Assembly (NCBI RefSeq): GCF_017874615.1
Contig: NZ_JAGIKV010000017.1
Location: forward strand, 62,001 to 126,000
From: Paenibacillus xylanexedens
GTDB taxonomy: Bacteria > Bacillota > Bacilli > Paenibacillales > Paenibacillaceae
Length of the DNA: 64,000 nucleotides
Direction of reading: 5' to 3'
In this document: one piece after another, positions 35,490 to 43,003 of the stretch
Layout of the letters: each line of letters opens with the position of its first letter
Position numbering within the stretch: the first letter of the stretch is position 1
The notes under the pieces: model-generated
What the model saw: only the letters and a program-made list of their open reading frames with translations
Database searches by the model: none
What the model was told of the DNA's origin: nothing
Made by a program: the position numbers and the translations under genes

Positions 35490-35768
35490 TTACTCCGTAA
35501 CTGCCTTTTCCATCCATTGGTCATCGATCATCTGTTGATGCAGGTCACTTGCCCACTGGTCCATACATTTGCAAATGAAATCTTTGCGACATACTGGACA
35601 AGGGGTTTTCTGCAGACGGCTAATATTGGTCATCTTCCATTCCGGGGAACGGGTGTAGAATACACGGCATTTTGTACCGTCTACCAAATTCATTTTGAAT
35701 TCATACAATCCGTCTTCCTTGTTACCATAAGCTAATTCTAAATCTGCAATACGCGGTCTATAAGACAT
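35490..35768 (-). CDS. Small hypothetical protein with C-terminal Cys cluster
   Basis: 92 residues from MSYRPRIADLELAYG. It is a basic soluble protein with CPVCRKDFICKC near residues 62-73, four cysteines that could bind zinc. CAGGTGAT precedes the ATG; the in-frame ATG at 35777 is an alternative. I do not recognise the family. It has its own terminator. Confidence 0.65.
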   Translation of the reverse strand: MSYRPRIADLELAYGNKEDGLYEFKMNLVDGTKCRVFYTRSPEWKMTNISRLQKTPCPVCRKDFICKCMDQWASDLHQQMIDDQWMEKAVTE

Positions 35769-35867
35769 GGATATCACCTGTTTAATTCAAATTTGGTTCA
35801 TGCAATGACACTACTCAGTACTAAGTTATATTAAAGAAAATTCAGATCAATGTCAACTCGCGCATGT

Positions 35868-36113
35868 CTACCCGCCAAAGAGAATATCCAGAATCGTCCC
35901 TACCTGCCCCTGTTTTTTCCCTTTCAAGACATCTGGATCAAATACTTCAACATACCCGCATGAAGTACAAGCCACGAACAAGTAGTGATTATGCTGTATA
36001 TCGAACATCTTGCTCAGGCCTGCTCCTGACATGGAAACTTCCTTAATGTTACAATCCGTGCTCCTGCATTTTGTATACATAAATCGCCGCTCGATCATCT
36101 CTTCAATACTCAT
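35868..36113 (-). CDS. Zinc-ribbon protein (DUF2082-like)
   Basis: 81 residues from MSIEEMIERRFMY after AAAGGGGGAA. A zinc-ribbon pattern is visible: two Cys in TKCRSTDCN and two in VACTSCGY, with the DIQHNHYLFVA strand between, as in DUF2082 nucleic-acid-binding-like proteins. The first knuckle is widened (C-x4-C), which is unusual. The function is unknown. Confidence 0.75.
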   Translation of the reverse strand: MSIEEMIERRFMYTKCRSTDCNIKEVSMSGAGLSKMFDIQHNHYLFVACTSCGYVEVFDPDVLKGKKQGQVGTILDILFGG

Positions 36114-36323
36114 CTTCGTTCCCCCTTTGTGGAATGTGTAGCATGAAGTGGGAGTGCAATTATGTAAAATAGTACGCGATCTGGCATCCAATCTCCTGCA
36201 TCATGTCCTTATATTATGATCAACACAAAACCCTGCCGATTGCCAGCAGGGCTTTGTAGTCGAACATCAGGTATCTGGGATACCCTGCTCTATATGTTCC
36301 CTTTACTTGCCGGGAGTCAAATC

Positions 36324-36743
36324 TTAGACTACGTTTAATACAACATCAATGTTGCCACGTGTTGCTTTGGAATATGGACAGAAATCATGTGCCTTGCGGG
36401 CCAGATCTTCTGCTTGACTGTGATCCACACCAGGCATACTCACGTCCAGACGAACAGACAGCTGGAAACCGTCATCCGCAGGGTCTTTACCAATGGATAC
36501 GTTACTTGTAACGACCACATCCTCCAATTTCACACCTGCTTTACGTGCTACATTGGCAAGGGCACTTTCATAGCATGCTCCATATCCAGCGGCAAAAAGC
36601 TGCTCAGGGTTAGTACCCTCACCACCGGAACCTCCAAGCTCTTTTGGCATTTTCAGATCATGCTTAAGCACGCCATCCGAAGAAGTCACCGAACCTGTAC
36701 GTCCACCTTTAACTGTCGCTACTGCTGTATATAAAGCTTCCAT
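36324..36743 (-). CDS. Organic hydroperoxide resistance protein (OsmC/Ohr)
   Basis: 139 residues. The Ohr signature is present: KMPKELGGSGGEGTNPEQLFAAGYGACYESAL with the peroxidatic Cys and the later HDFCPYSKATRGN with the resolving Cys. It reduces organic hydroperoxides using lipoylated thiols. No OhrR gene is adjacent. I found no convincing OhrR operator upstream. Confidence 0.93.
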   Translation of the reverse strand: MEALYTAVATVKGGRTGSVTSSDGVLKHDLKMPKELGGSGGEGTNPEQLFAAGYGACYESALANVARKAGVKLEDVVVTSNVSIGKDPADDGFQLSVRLDVSMPGVDHSQAEDLARKAHDFCPYSKATRGNIDVVLNVV

Positions 36744-37070
36744 TAAGAATCTCTCCCTTATCCATATAGTTTTTACTGCCTTCCTTTCAATTTAAACTTC
36801 TGGCTCATTTTGAAACGCAATTTTATATCTTTATCAGCTTTTACAACTTTATTATTTTCATGCATTTCATCGCCATGGCTGTATTTTCCTAAGGTTGGGT
36901 TATATACGAAGGGGATCTTCAAATTAGAACCGAAAATTTTGTGTTAATACATAAAAGTTGCACTAGACAAAAATTATTGAAGGAGTACAATGTAACAATA
37001 AACATAAAATTTTAGATATATCATGAGCGGTTTGTCCCGCATCAATATTCCAAAGTCAGGTGATAATCGT
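36744..37070. other. Intergenic region between ohr and mntH
   Basis: A 327-bp divergent A/T-rich gap that must hold both promoters. A TTTTCCTAAGGTT segment at 36884-36896 loosely resembles a MntR box, but it is too degenerate to call. No gene is supported. Confidence 0.4.
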
Positions 37071-38423
37071 ATGAGTAAAAAAAATCCGTTCAACGCTCCT
37101 TCAAGAGAATCATTGTCTACTGCGGGCACGGCTCCTTCCCTTGGAGAAGCACATAGTTCCATGAAAGTTCCGCAGAATGCTGCATGGTGGAAGAAATTCC
37201 TCGCCTTTGTAGGCCCAGGATACCTCGTTGCCGTAGGTTATATGGACCCCGGGAACTGGGCAACAGATATCGCAGGCGGCTCGCAGTTCGGGTATACCTT
37301 GTTATCCGTTATCCTGTTATCGAACCTGATGGCCGTTGTCCTTCAGTCGCTGGCTGGCAAGCTCGGCATCGTCACTGGACGGGATCTGGCTCAAGCCTGT
37401 CGTGAACGATTCAGCATGCCTGTTGTCATGATGTTATGGATTCTGTGTGAGCTTGCCATTGCAGCCACCGATCTGGCTGAAGTCATTGGTTCTGCCATCG
37501 CGTTAAAGCTTTTATTTAACATCCCCATGTTATACGGCGTTATCATCACCGCAGTTGATGTACTTCTGATTCTTGTACTGCAAAACAAAGGCTTCCGCGC
37601 TCTGGAAACACTTGTCATTGTGCTGATGGCAACCATCGCCCTCTGCTTCGGGATTGACCTCTTCCTGGCGAAACCCGATATGGGCGGTGTTCTCCATGGT
37701 TTTGTACCAAATGTTGAGATTCTGCAAAACCCGGCCATGCTCTATATCGCCATTGGTATTATCGGTGCAACCGTGATGCCGCATAATCTGTACCTTCATT
37801 CTTCCATTGTGCAGACCCGTCAGATCGAACAGACACCACAGGGCAAAAAAGAAGCCATTCGGTACTCGACCATGGATTCTACAATCGCGTTGACACTGGC
37901 CCTGTTCATCAATGCGGCCATCCTGATTGTATCTGCTGCTGTATTCCACAGTGCTGGTATGACGCAGGTTGCCGAGATCGCAGATGCCTATCATCTACTG
38001 ACACCTCTATTGGGTACTACGGTTGCAAGTATTCTGTTCGGTGTGGCGCTGTTAGCATCAGGTCAGAATTCTACCCTTACAGGTACACTCGCTGGGCAGA
38101 TCGTTATGGAAGGTTTCCTGAACATTCGAATTCCCGCTTGGCTGCGCAGACTGGTCACACGTCTGATCGCCATCATCCCGGCGGTAATTGTGACAGCCAT
38201 TGCAGGAGAACATGGAACAGAAGAACTGCTCATTTTGAGCCAGGTCGTGCTGTCTCTTCAATTACCTTTTGCTGTAATCCCTTTGGTGATGTTCACGAGT
38301 GATAAAAAAAGCATGGGTGCATTCGCCAACAAATTGTGGCTCAAAATCATCTCATGGGTCATTACAGCTGTTATCGTTATGCTAAATGTATATCTGATCA
38401 TTCAGACGATCCGCTTGTTCTAA
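37071..38423 (+). CDS. mntH: NRAMP-family Mn2+/divalent metal transporter
   Basis: 450 residues with about eleven membrane segments. The metal-binding motifs of NRAMP proteins are intact: DPGNWATD in helix 1 (about residues 60-67) and MPHNLYLHS in helix 6. A proton-coupled Mn2+ (Fe2+) importer. AGGTGA lies about 8 nt before the ATG at 37071; the upstream ATG at 37023 has no site. A terminator follows. Confidence 0.94.
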   Translation: MSKKNPFNAPSRESLSTAGTAPSLGEAHSSMKVPQNAAWWKKFLAFVGPGYLVAVGYMDPGNWATDIAGGSQFGYTLLSVILLSNLMAVVLQSLAGKLGIVTGRDLAQACRERFSMPVVMMLWILCELAIAATDLAEVIGSAIALKLLFNIPMLYGVIITAVDVLLILVLQNKGFRALETLVIVLMATIALCFGIDLFLAKPDMGGVLHGFVPNVEILQNPAMLYIAIGIIGATVMPHNLYLHSSIVQTRQIEQTPQGKKEAIRYSTMDSTIALTLALFINAAILIVSAAVFHSAGMTQVAEIADAYHLLTPLLGTTVASILFGVALLASGQNSTLTGTLAGQIVMEGFLNIRIPAWLRRLVTRLIAIIPAVIVTAIAGEHGTEELLILSQVVLSLQLPFAVIPLVMFTSDKKSMGAFANKLWLKIISWVITAVIVMLNVYLIIQTIRLF

Positions 38424-38449
38424 TCTCATTCTAATCGACTAAATATCAA

Positions 38450-38497
38450 AAAGGCTGATCAACTCCGGTATGCTATACCTAAGTTGATCAGCCTTTA
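38450..38497. terminator. Bidirectional terminator between mntH and HAD gene
   Basis: AAAGGCTGATCAACT pairs with AGTTGATCAGCCTTT around a short loop; T-rich on the plus side and A-rich on the other, so it can serve both convergent genes. Confidence 0.82.
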
Positions 38498-38550
38498 TTG
38501 CAATAGAGCAACATGTTTCCTTTTATAGTAAAACTCTAATAAACAATCAT

Positions 38551-39234
38551 CTATTCCTGATTTGGTATCAGTAACGGCAGGAGTTCTTCCAATGAATCAA
38601 CAGTCCAATCCGCACGTTGGTCTTCCGATAGTTCTGTCTGGAATCTTCCGTAACCCTGCATAATTCGAACCGTACGCATGCCCAGCTTCCGAGCTGGAAT
38701 GATATCGTTATCAATCCGATCGCCGATCATGACGGCTTCCTCCGGTTCACAACCGGCCTGTTTCAAGGCCACAGCGTATAGCTCAGGGTCTGGCTTGGAC
38801 ACCCCTTCTTCAGCCGAACAGGCCAGAACGTCAACATACTTCCGCAATCCGTAACTCTCCAGTCTCTCTTCCGTTCCAGGACTCTGATTGGCAATAATGC
38901 CAATGTGATAATGCCGTGACAACTGCTGAAGAACAGAATCCGCTGAAGGAAAAGGACGTTCAAGATCTTTTTGAAACTTCAGCTTGTCCTGAATCTGTTT
39001 CTGGTGTTCCTCGTCTTTAACGAATGTGCGAATTGCCACTCTCATAGGCCATTGTTCATATTTTCGGTAACAGCTCGCGAACAGTTCGCGTACCGCCTCA
39101 ATCTTCACCGGATACCCCAAAGCACAAGCTTCACGGACGAACTGTCCGATAATATCATCAACCGGCTCCCATTCATCCACCAGCGTATCTCCAACATCAA
39201 AAAACAACCATTTCAATCCACCTACATCCGGCAC
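38551..39234 (-). CDS. HAD-family hydrolase
   Basis: 227 residues. HAD motif I FFDVGDTLVDEW (Asp-x-Gly variant of DxDGT), motif II IANQSPG, motif III Lys in VSKPDPELY, and motif IV MIGDRIDNDIIPA are all visible. An alpha-helical cap lies between motifs I and II. It is a cytosolic phosphatase of unknown substrate; motif I has Gly in place of the second Asp, as in some functional members. Confidence 0.88.
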   Translation of the reverse strand: MPDVGGLKWLFFDVGDTLVDEWEPVDDIIGQFVREACALGYPVKIEAVRELFASCYRKYEQWPMRVAIRTFVKDEEHQKQIQDKLKFQKDLERPFPSADSVLQQLSRHYHIGIIANQSPGTEERLESYGLRKYVDVLACSAEEGVSKPDPELYAVALKQAGCEPEEAVMIGDRIDNDIIPARKLGMRTVRIMQGYGRFQTELSEDQRADWTVDSLEELLPLLIPNQE

Positions 39235-39568
39235 GCCAATTCCTCCTTGTAAGCCACAGGTGATTCCTGATCCTAATCGAGTTCAAAAAGTCTGGTTTTC
39301 AGTACCAAGAAGATGGAATGAAGCTAGAAATGGAGTAGCGTAGCGTAGGGAAAACTACGTGAGCCACGGACATTTCGGCTGAATTTCATATTCGATGCTG
39401 ATGATGCCGTTAGGCATCCTTCGTAATCAAAAGCGGACTTTTTGAACAACCTATAGAAACCATAAAAAAGAAGACTCACCATCCTGCATGAGTCTCCTCA
39501 AACTTCCGTTTATCGATACATTCAATTATAACAGGCACCTTACACCTGAGCAATCACAAGCTATGGCA
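39235..39568. other. Gap between HAD gene and RCK-like gene
   Basis: A 334-bp stretch that is mostly the repeat element at 39281-39452. The rest (39453-39568) shows no supported gene. Confidence 0.5.
39281..39452. repeat. Interspersed MITE-like element, long copy B
   Basis: 172 bp beginning GTTCAAAAAGTC and ending GACTTTTTGAACAACCT, so the ends are perfect 12-bp inverted repeats. The interior matches copy A at 15651-15830 nearly base for base, with a few substitutions and a short indel. It is non-coding. Confidence 0.85.
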
Positions 39569-39967
39569 TTAACCATTGAGGAGAAAACCAACTTCCCCAT
39601 TGAGCGAATATACAATCCGGTCTGCGCCCATGCCCCGATAGATGCCCTTTGGATGACTCTGCTCCGTAATGACGCACAGGGATTTCGATGTCCATGAACG
39701 GCAGATCTGTAAATAACGACAGGTCAGATTCAGGCTGTTTTCGAAAATAAACACGTTGCCTACGCTGCCCTGCGGCAAAAACCATTTTTGAGCTGCAGCC
39801 GTATTCATGCGAATGACATGTTCTACTCCGATTCTACGGAGTCTGCGCTCTTCCCCTGCACTGTTGGTTAGAACGGCAAACGGCATTTTTTTATACATCA
39901 GCAATTTGATAAATTTGCGTCCTGCTTCATTTGGAGCAGTCACTAAGATCATCTCAGTATCCATCAT
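39569..39967 (-). CDS. RCK_N/TrkA-N-like small protein under c-di-AMP riboswitch
   Basis: 132 residues with alternating strands and helices: MILVTAPNEAGRKFIKLLM, FAVLTNSAGEERRLRRIG, NVFIFENS, SLCVITEQ and MGADRIVYSLNGEVGFLL. The order and the final GAD-x-I-V pattern recall the N-terminal Rossmann domain of K+ channel subunits such as KtrA/TrkA. The usual GxGxxG loop is replaced by APNEAGR, and no RCK_C domain is present. AGGGAGGAACGA precedes the ATG. Function in K+ or osmotic control is inferred from the riboswitch. The assignment is tentative. Confidence 0.6.
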   Translation of the reverse strand: MMDTEMILVTAPNEAGRKFIKLLMYKKMPFAVLTNSAGEERRLRRIGVEHVIRMNTAAAQKWFLPQGSVGNVFIFENSLNLTCRYLQICRSWTSKSLCVITEQSHPKGIYRGMGADRIVYSLNGEVGFLLNG

Positions 39968-39995
39968 TCGTTCCTCCCTTGGCGTGAAAAGACAA

Positions 39996-40038
39996 CAAAA
40001 AAGAAGCGTGGGGGACCAAGGCCTCCCGAACGCTTCTT
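39996..40038 (-). terminator. Riboswitch expression-platform terminator
   Basis: AAGAAGCG pairs with CGCTTCTT with a GC-rich upper stem (GGGGGACC/GGCCTCCC), followed by seven T on the minus strand, directly upstream of the RCK-like gene. Confidence 0.88.
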
Positions 40039-40094
40039 AAATAACCCATGGCGAAAAAACCATGAACCAGCGTACGGCTTGTTGCCTCTCCCTT

Positions 40095-40253
40095 TAACGC
40101 TTACGAGGTTAGCTGACGGATTCGGGCGCGAGAGTCGCCCTATTTCCGGCTGTCACCGGAAAATTCACCCCATGAATGCCCACTGTCCTGGACAGCGCAT
40201 TCCGTTGGTTCCCCCGTTTCCCATTCATCAATGAATGGAAACTCAGCGATTAA
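40095..40253 (-). ncRNA. Cyclic di-AMP riboswitch (ydaO/yuaA type)
   Basis: Read on the minus strand it carries the ydaO consensus in order: AATCGCTGAG at the 5' side, GGAAACGGGGGAACCAA, GGGGTGAAT, GGGCGACTC, then CCCGAATCCGTCAGCTAACC and CTCGTAAGCG closing the aptamer. Four conserved blocks match Bacillus ydaO. A terminator follows 57 nt downstream. In known cases c-di-AMP binding promotes termination and shuts off K+ or osmolyte uptake and cell-wall genes. Confidence 0.95.
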
Positions 40254-40564
40254 AACATCGTTCGTATATCTTAAAGTAAGATCGAGCGATATTATCGTTT
40301 GTTTCGTTTTTCAAGTACAATTTAGTTTAAATTGAAATTACGTTATGAATCATACACCCGCGCCATGACGGTGTAAAGTCCTTACAGATCACCGAATCGG
40401 CAGATTTTTGCCAATACTCGTCCATAATAACGCTTACAATAAGGTTATACTCTATCCATCTCTTCAAGGCTATCTAATTCTCACTCTGACGAAAATCACT
40501 TCGCAATTCATTCACGTATTCAGCACAACTTGCCTGTTTTGATTCTTTTAACACCATATTAGTT

Positions 40565-40593
40565 TTGCAATATTTAATTGTAACCAATATAAT
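40565..40593 (+). promoter_or_regulatory. SigA-type promoter of glutathione peroxidase gene
   Basis: TTGCAA (40565-40570), 17-bp spacer, TATAAT (40588-40593), 36 bp before the start codon. Confidence 0.75.
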
Positions 40594-40629
40594 AGAAGAT
40601 ATAAGAGTAAATAAATGGAGGCGATTTAG

Positions 40630-41109
40630 ATGACAGTCTACGATTACAAAGTGAATACCCTTCGCGGTCAAGAAGTTGAAATGTCCGACTACCGTGACAA
40701 AGTGCTCCTGATTGTGAATACGGCAAGCTCATGCGGCCTCACCCCTCAATTCAAAGGTCTGCAAGAATTGCAAGACAAATTTCAAGATGCTCCATTTGAA
40801 GTTCTTGGTTTCCCAAGCAACCAGTTTGCACAGGAAAAAGGATCTTCCGACGATATTGCCGAGTTCTGTCAGATGAATTATGGCGTGAGTTTCCCCATGT
40901 TTGAGAAAATTGATGTGAACGGCTCAAGCGCTCACCCTCTTTTCCAACACCTTAGCACAGAGGCTCCTGGCCTGCTCGGCTCCAAAGCAATCAAATGGAA
41001 TTTTACTAAATTCCTTGTGGATCAGAACGGACAGGTACTGAAACGTTATGCTCCCAAAACAACACCTGACAAGATTGAAGAAGATATCAAGAACTTGCTG
41101 CAAAAATAA
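40630..41109 (+). CDS. Glutathione peroxidase-family thiol peroxidase
   Basis: 159 residues. The GPx motifs are present: VNTASSCGLTPQFKGLQEL with the catalytic Cys near 37, LGFPSNQFAQEKGSSDDI, and WNFTKFLVDQNGQVLKRY. In bacteria this family usually uses thioredoxin. The catalytic residue is Cys. GGAGGCGA precedes the ATG. It is monocistronic with its own promoter. Confidence 0.94.
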   Translation: MTVYDYKVNTLRGQEVEMSDYRDKVLLIVNTASSCGLTPQFKGLQELQDKFQDAPFEVLGFPSNQFAQEKGSSDDIAEFCQMNYGVSFPMFEKIDVNGSSAHPLFQHLSTEAPGLLGSKAIKWNFTKFLVDQNGQVLKRYAPKTTPDKIEEDIKNLLQK

Positions 41110-41212
41110 TACATTGGTCACCCGTAACCGGAAGGTAGAGCACCAGTGCTCCCGGTAATGGATGGCCTTTTTTTTCTCAACAAAACTTGATGTCATACTG
41201 TTCGAAAAAGGC

Positions 41213-41249
41213 AAAAAAAAAGAAGCTTTCCAATAACGGAAAGCTTCTT
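41213..41249 (-). terminator. Terminator downstream of tRNA-Leu
   Basis: AAGAAGCTTTCC pairs perfectly with GGAAAGCTTCTT (41220-41249), followed on the minus strand by an eight-T run at 41213-41220. Confidence 0.85.
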
Positions 41250-41266
41250 CTTAATCGTTCATATGA

Positions 41267-41349
41267 TGCGGTCGAGAGGACTCGAACCTCCACGGGCATA
41301 CGCCCACTACCCCCTCAAGATAGCGTGTCTGCCATTCCACCACGACCGC
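41267..41349 (-). tRNA. tRNA-Leu(GAG)
   Basis: The 83-nt minus-strand sequence folds as a class II tRNA: acceptor GCGGTCG/CGACCGC, anticodon loop TTGAGGG (anticodon GAG), long variable arm TGGGCGTATGCCCG, and T-loop GTTCGAGTC. CCA is not encoded. A near-identical gene lies at 54315. Confidence 0.95.
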
Positions 41350-41804
41350 ATGTCGTAAATAATCGGCAACAGAGTTGATTATACCGGGTTCAGAACTAAA
41401 AGTAAAGTATTTTTTAATACTTCTTTTTCAGCTAGGCATTTTCATCAAAAATCGCATAATCTCGTCATCTTTACCCATGAACTGCATATGATTAGATTTG
41501 ATCCCCTCTTTTTCGGTAAGAGCCGATCTTGTTGATTCATTTATATATAGTCCTTTCTTATATATAGTCCTCCCTGCACTTCGCCACAATAATAACACAA
41601 TAAGTTATCTAAAGTAACACAATTATTGAGTTAAAGATTTAATTCATTGATTTTAAATCACACTATTGACAAAAAGCGGATATTTGTGGGAAGATAACTA
41701 TCATATAATTCGGATTTACAAACAAAAAGCAAACAAAAAGCAAACAAAAAGGAATATAATTGTTATTTAAAGTGACATTTAACGAACATAGGAGGCGAAT
41801 GATT
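41350..41804. other. Regulatory stretch upstream of orphan ureF
   Basis: A 455-bp A/T-rich non-coding region. It holds a direct repeat TTATATATAGTCC at 41541-41553 and 41558-41570, a near-consensus GlnR/TnrA box at 41603-41619, and a TTGACA at 41666-41671. Three tandem copies of an 11-bp unit (AAACAAAAAGC) lie at 41720-41752. No gene is supported. Confidence 0.6.
41603..41619. promoter_or_regulatory. Near-consensus GlnR/TnrA box upstream of orphan ureF
   Basis: The 17 bp AGTTATCTAAAGTAACA fit TGTNA-N7-TNACA with a single mismatch (first T is A). The box lies about 190 bp before the start codon of the ureF paralogue. Confidence 0.55.
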
Positions 41805-42506
41805 GTGAACCGTGGGAATAAGCTGCTCGATTATGTCAAACTGCTTGATTCCTCTATTCAGGTTGGAGGGTTCACCCATTCCTTCGGCATGGATATCCAT
41901 ATCAGAGAGGGTACCATTCGTAATGCTGAAGATCTCGAATCATTCATGCGTTGTCAGTTGCATCCCAGCATCGTTCGTCTTGAAGGCATGGCCATCAAAG
42001 GCATCTATACTGCAGTAGATCACAAGGATACATGGCGGATAGCTCTGATCGACAAGCTCGTCCATGTTCAGCGAACCCCTGGAGATCTCAGAGAACAAGC
42101 TGCCGCCATGGGTAAACGATTGATCAGACTCGCACGTGCTCTGCACCCCTGGATTGATTTCAGCCAGCTCGAACAAATTTCTGCCAAATACGATTCGGTT
42201 GGCTACCTCTCCACTGTTCACGCCTGGATTAACCACCACCTCGACATCCCGGTCGAGGAGGCGGTCCTTGGTTACCTGCATTCAGCCATGAATGCCTGCA
42301 TAACCGAAGCCTCCAAAGTCATTCCCCTGAACAACGATACAACCAAGGAACTGATGGTCCGCCTGGCCACAGATCTGGAGAATGAATGGAAGACCGTCAG
42401 CGCCTCGGCTGCGGATGGACTGGCACAGCCAACCTCGATGTCCATGAAATCGTTTTTCCCCAGCTTCCATATGCTTGGAGCTGGACTTCATGCCTACAGG
42501 GCCTAA
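41805..42506 (+). CDS. Orphan UreF-like urease accessory paralogue
   Basis: 233 residues from a GTG (NRGNKLLDYVKLLDSS) that fits GGAGG at 9 nt; an ATG at 41799 is also possible. It aligns end to end, about 45-50 percent identical by eye, with UreF at 51286: GGFTHSFG, IVRLEGMAIKG, AMGKRLIRLARALHPWIDFS. It is divergent in two places. The N-terminal LPIGGFSHSFGLEAY becomes IQVGGFTHSFGMDIH, and the C-terminal arginine-containing tail is replaced by a Ser/Met-rich one. It stands alone 7 kb from the urease genes. Function as a nickel-chaperone helper is likely but unproven. Confidence 0.85.
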   Translation: MNRGNKLLDYVKLLDSSIQVGGFTHSFGMDIHIREGTIRNAEDLESFMRCQLHPSIVRLEGMAIKGIYTAVDHKDTWRIALIDKLVHVQRTPGDLREQAAAMGKRLIRLARALHPWIDFSQLEQISAKYDSVGYLSTVHAWINHHLDIPVEEAVLGYLHSAMNACITEASKVIPLNNDTTKELMVRLATDLENEWKTVSASAADGLAQPTSMSMKSFFPSFHMLGAGLHAYRA

Positions 42507-42549
42507 TCCTCTTCCTCCTCATACCCGCTCCCCTTCATTCAGACAAACT

Positions 42550-42587
42550 AAAAAACACGCGGCAACCTCCTTGCCGACGTGTTTTTT
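42550..42587 (+). terminator. Terminator after orphan ureF
   Basis: AAAAAACACG/CGTGTTTTTT arms around a GGCAA/TTGCC inner stem, T-rich at the right, 45 bp after the stop codon. Confidence 0.8.
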
Positions 42588-42661
42588 GTCATTTTATTTG
42601 TTTTATTTACGTATTTACGCCATTTATAATCACAAAATACACTTTTTTCCGTCTTTTTTAA

Positions 42662-42690
42662 TTGTTAGATGACGAATTTACGTATATAAT
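42662..42690 (+). promoter_or_regulatory. SigA-type promoter of HTH-PAS pair
   Basis: TTGTTA (42662-42667), 17-bp spacer, TATAAT (42685-42690), 82 bp before the TTG start. Confidence 0.65.
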
Positions 42691-42772
42691 AAAACATACA
42701 GCTCGCATTTCTATATATTCTACATGAAGAAAGGGCGGCTGAATACTACATTCTAACCAGGGGTGAACCCTT

Positions 42773-42976
42773 TTGAACAAGAAAAAACCAGTTACTCCGT
42801 TCGGATGGGCCATCAAACGACGGCTAACCGAACTTCAAGTGGACCAGAAGACCTTTTGTGAACAGCATGGCATCCCACCCTATCGTTTATCCAATCTTAT
42901 TCACGGCACACGCAAAGCAACCCGATTCAGGCACCTGGTCGCTGATATTTTGGATATTCCAGATGAACTGAGATAA
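42773..42976 (+). CDS. Small Cro/XRE-like HTH protein
   Basis: 67 residues starting with TTG after GGGGTGAA. The whole protein is one HTH domain: WAIKRRLTELQVDQKTFCEQ, then GIPPYRLSNLIHGTRKATR as recognition helix and following turn. This layout is seen in phage-type and chromosomal Cro-like repressors. It lies 27 bp upstream of the PAS protein gene, so they probably act together. The target is unknown. Confidence 0.75.
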   Translation: MNKKKPVTPFGWAIKRRLTELQVDQKTFCEQHGIPPYRLSNLIHGTRKATRFRHLVADILDIPDELR

Positions 42977-43003
42977 GATTTCTGCCAAAGGAGGGTCTCA
43001 TCC

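Noticed and set aside
36884..36896. Possible MntR box before mntH
   Set aside because: TTTTCCTAAGGTT fits only part of the consensus and is about 175 bp before the start codon.
40474..40671. 65-codon frame opposite the start of glutathione peroxidase
   Set aside because: It overlaps the gpx promoter and start on the other strand and has no ribosome site or family features.
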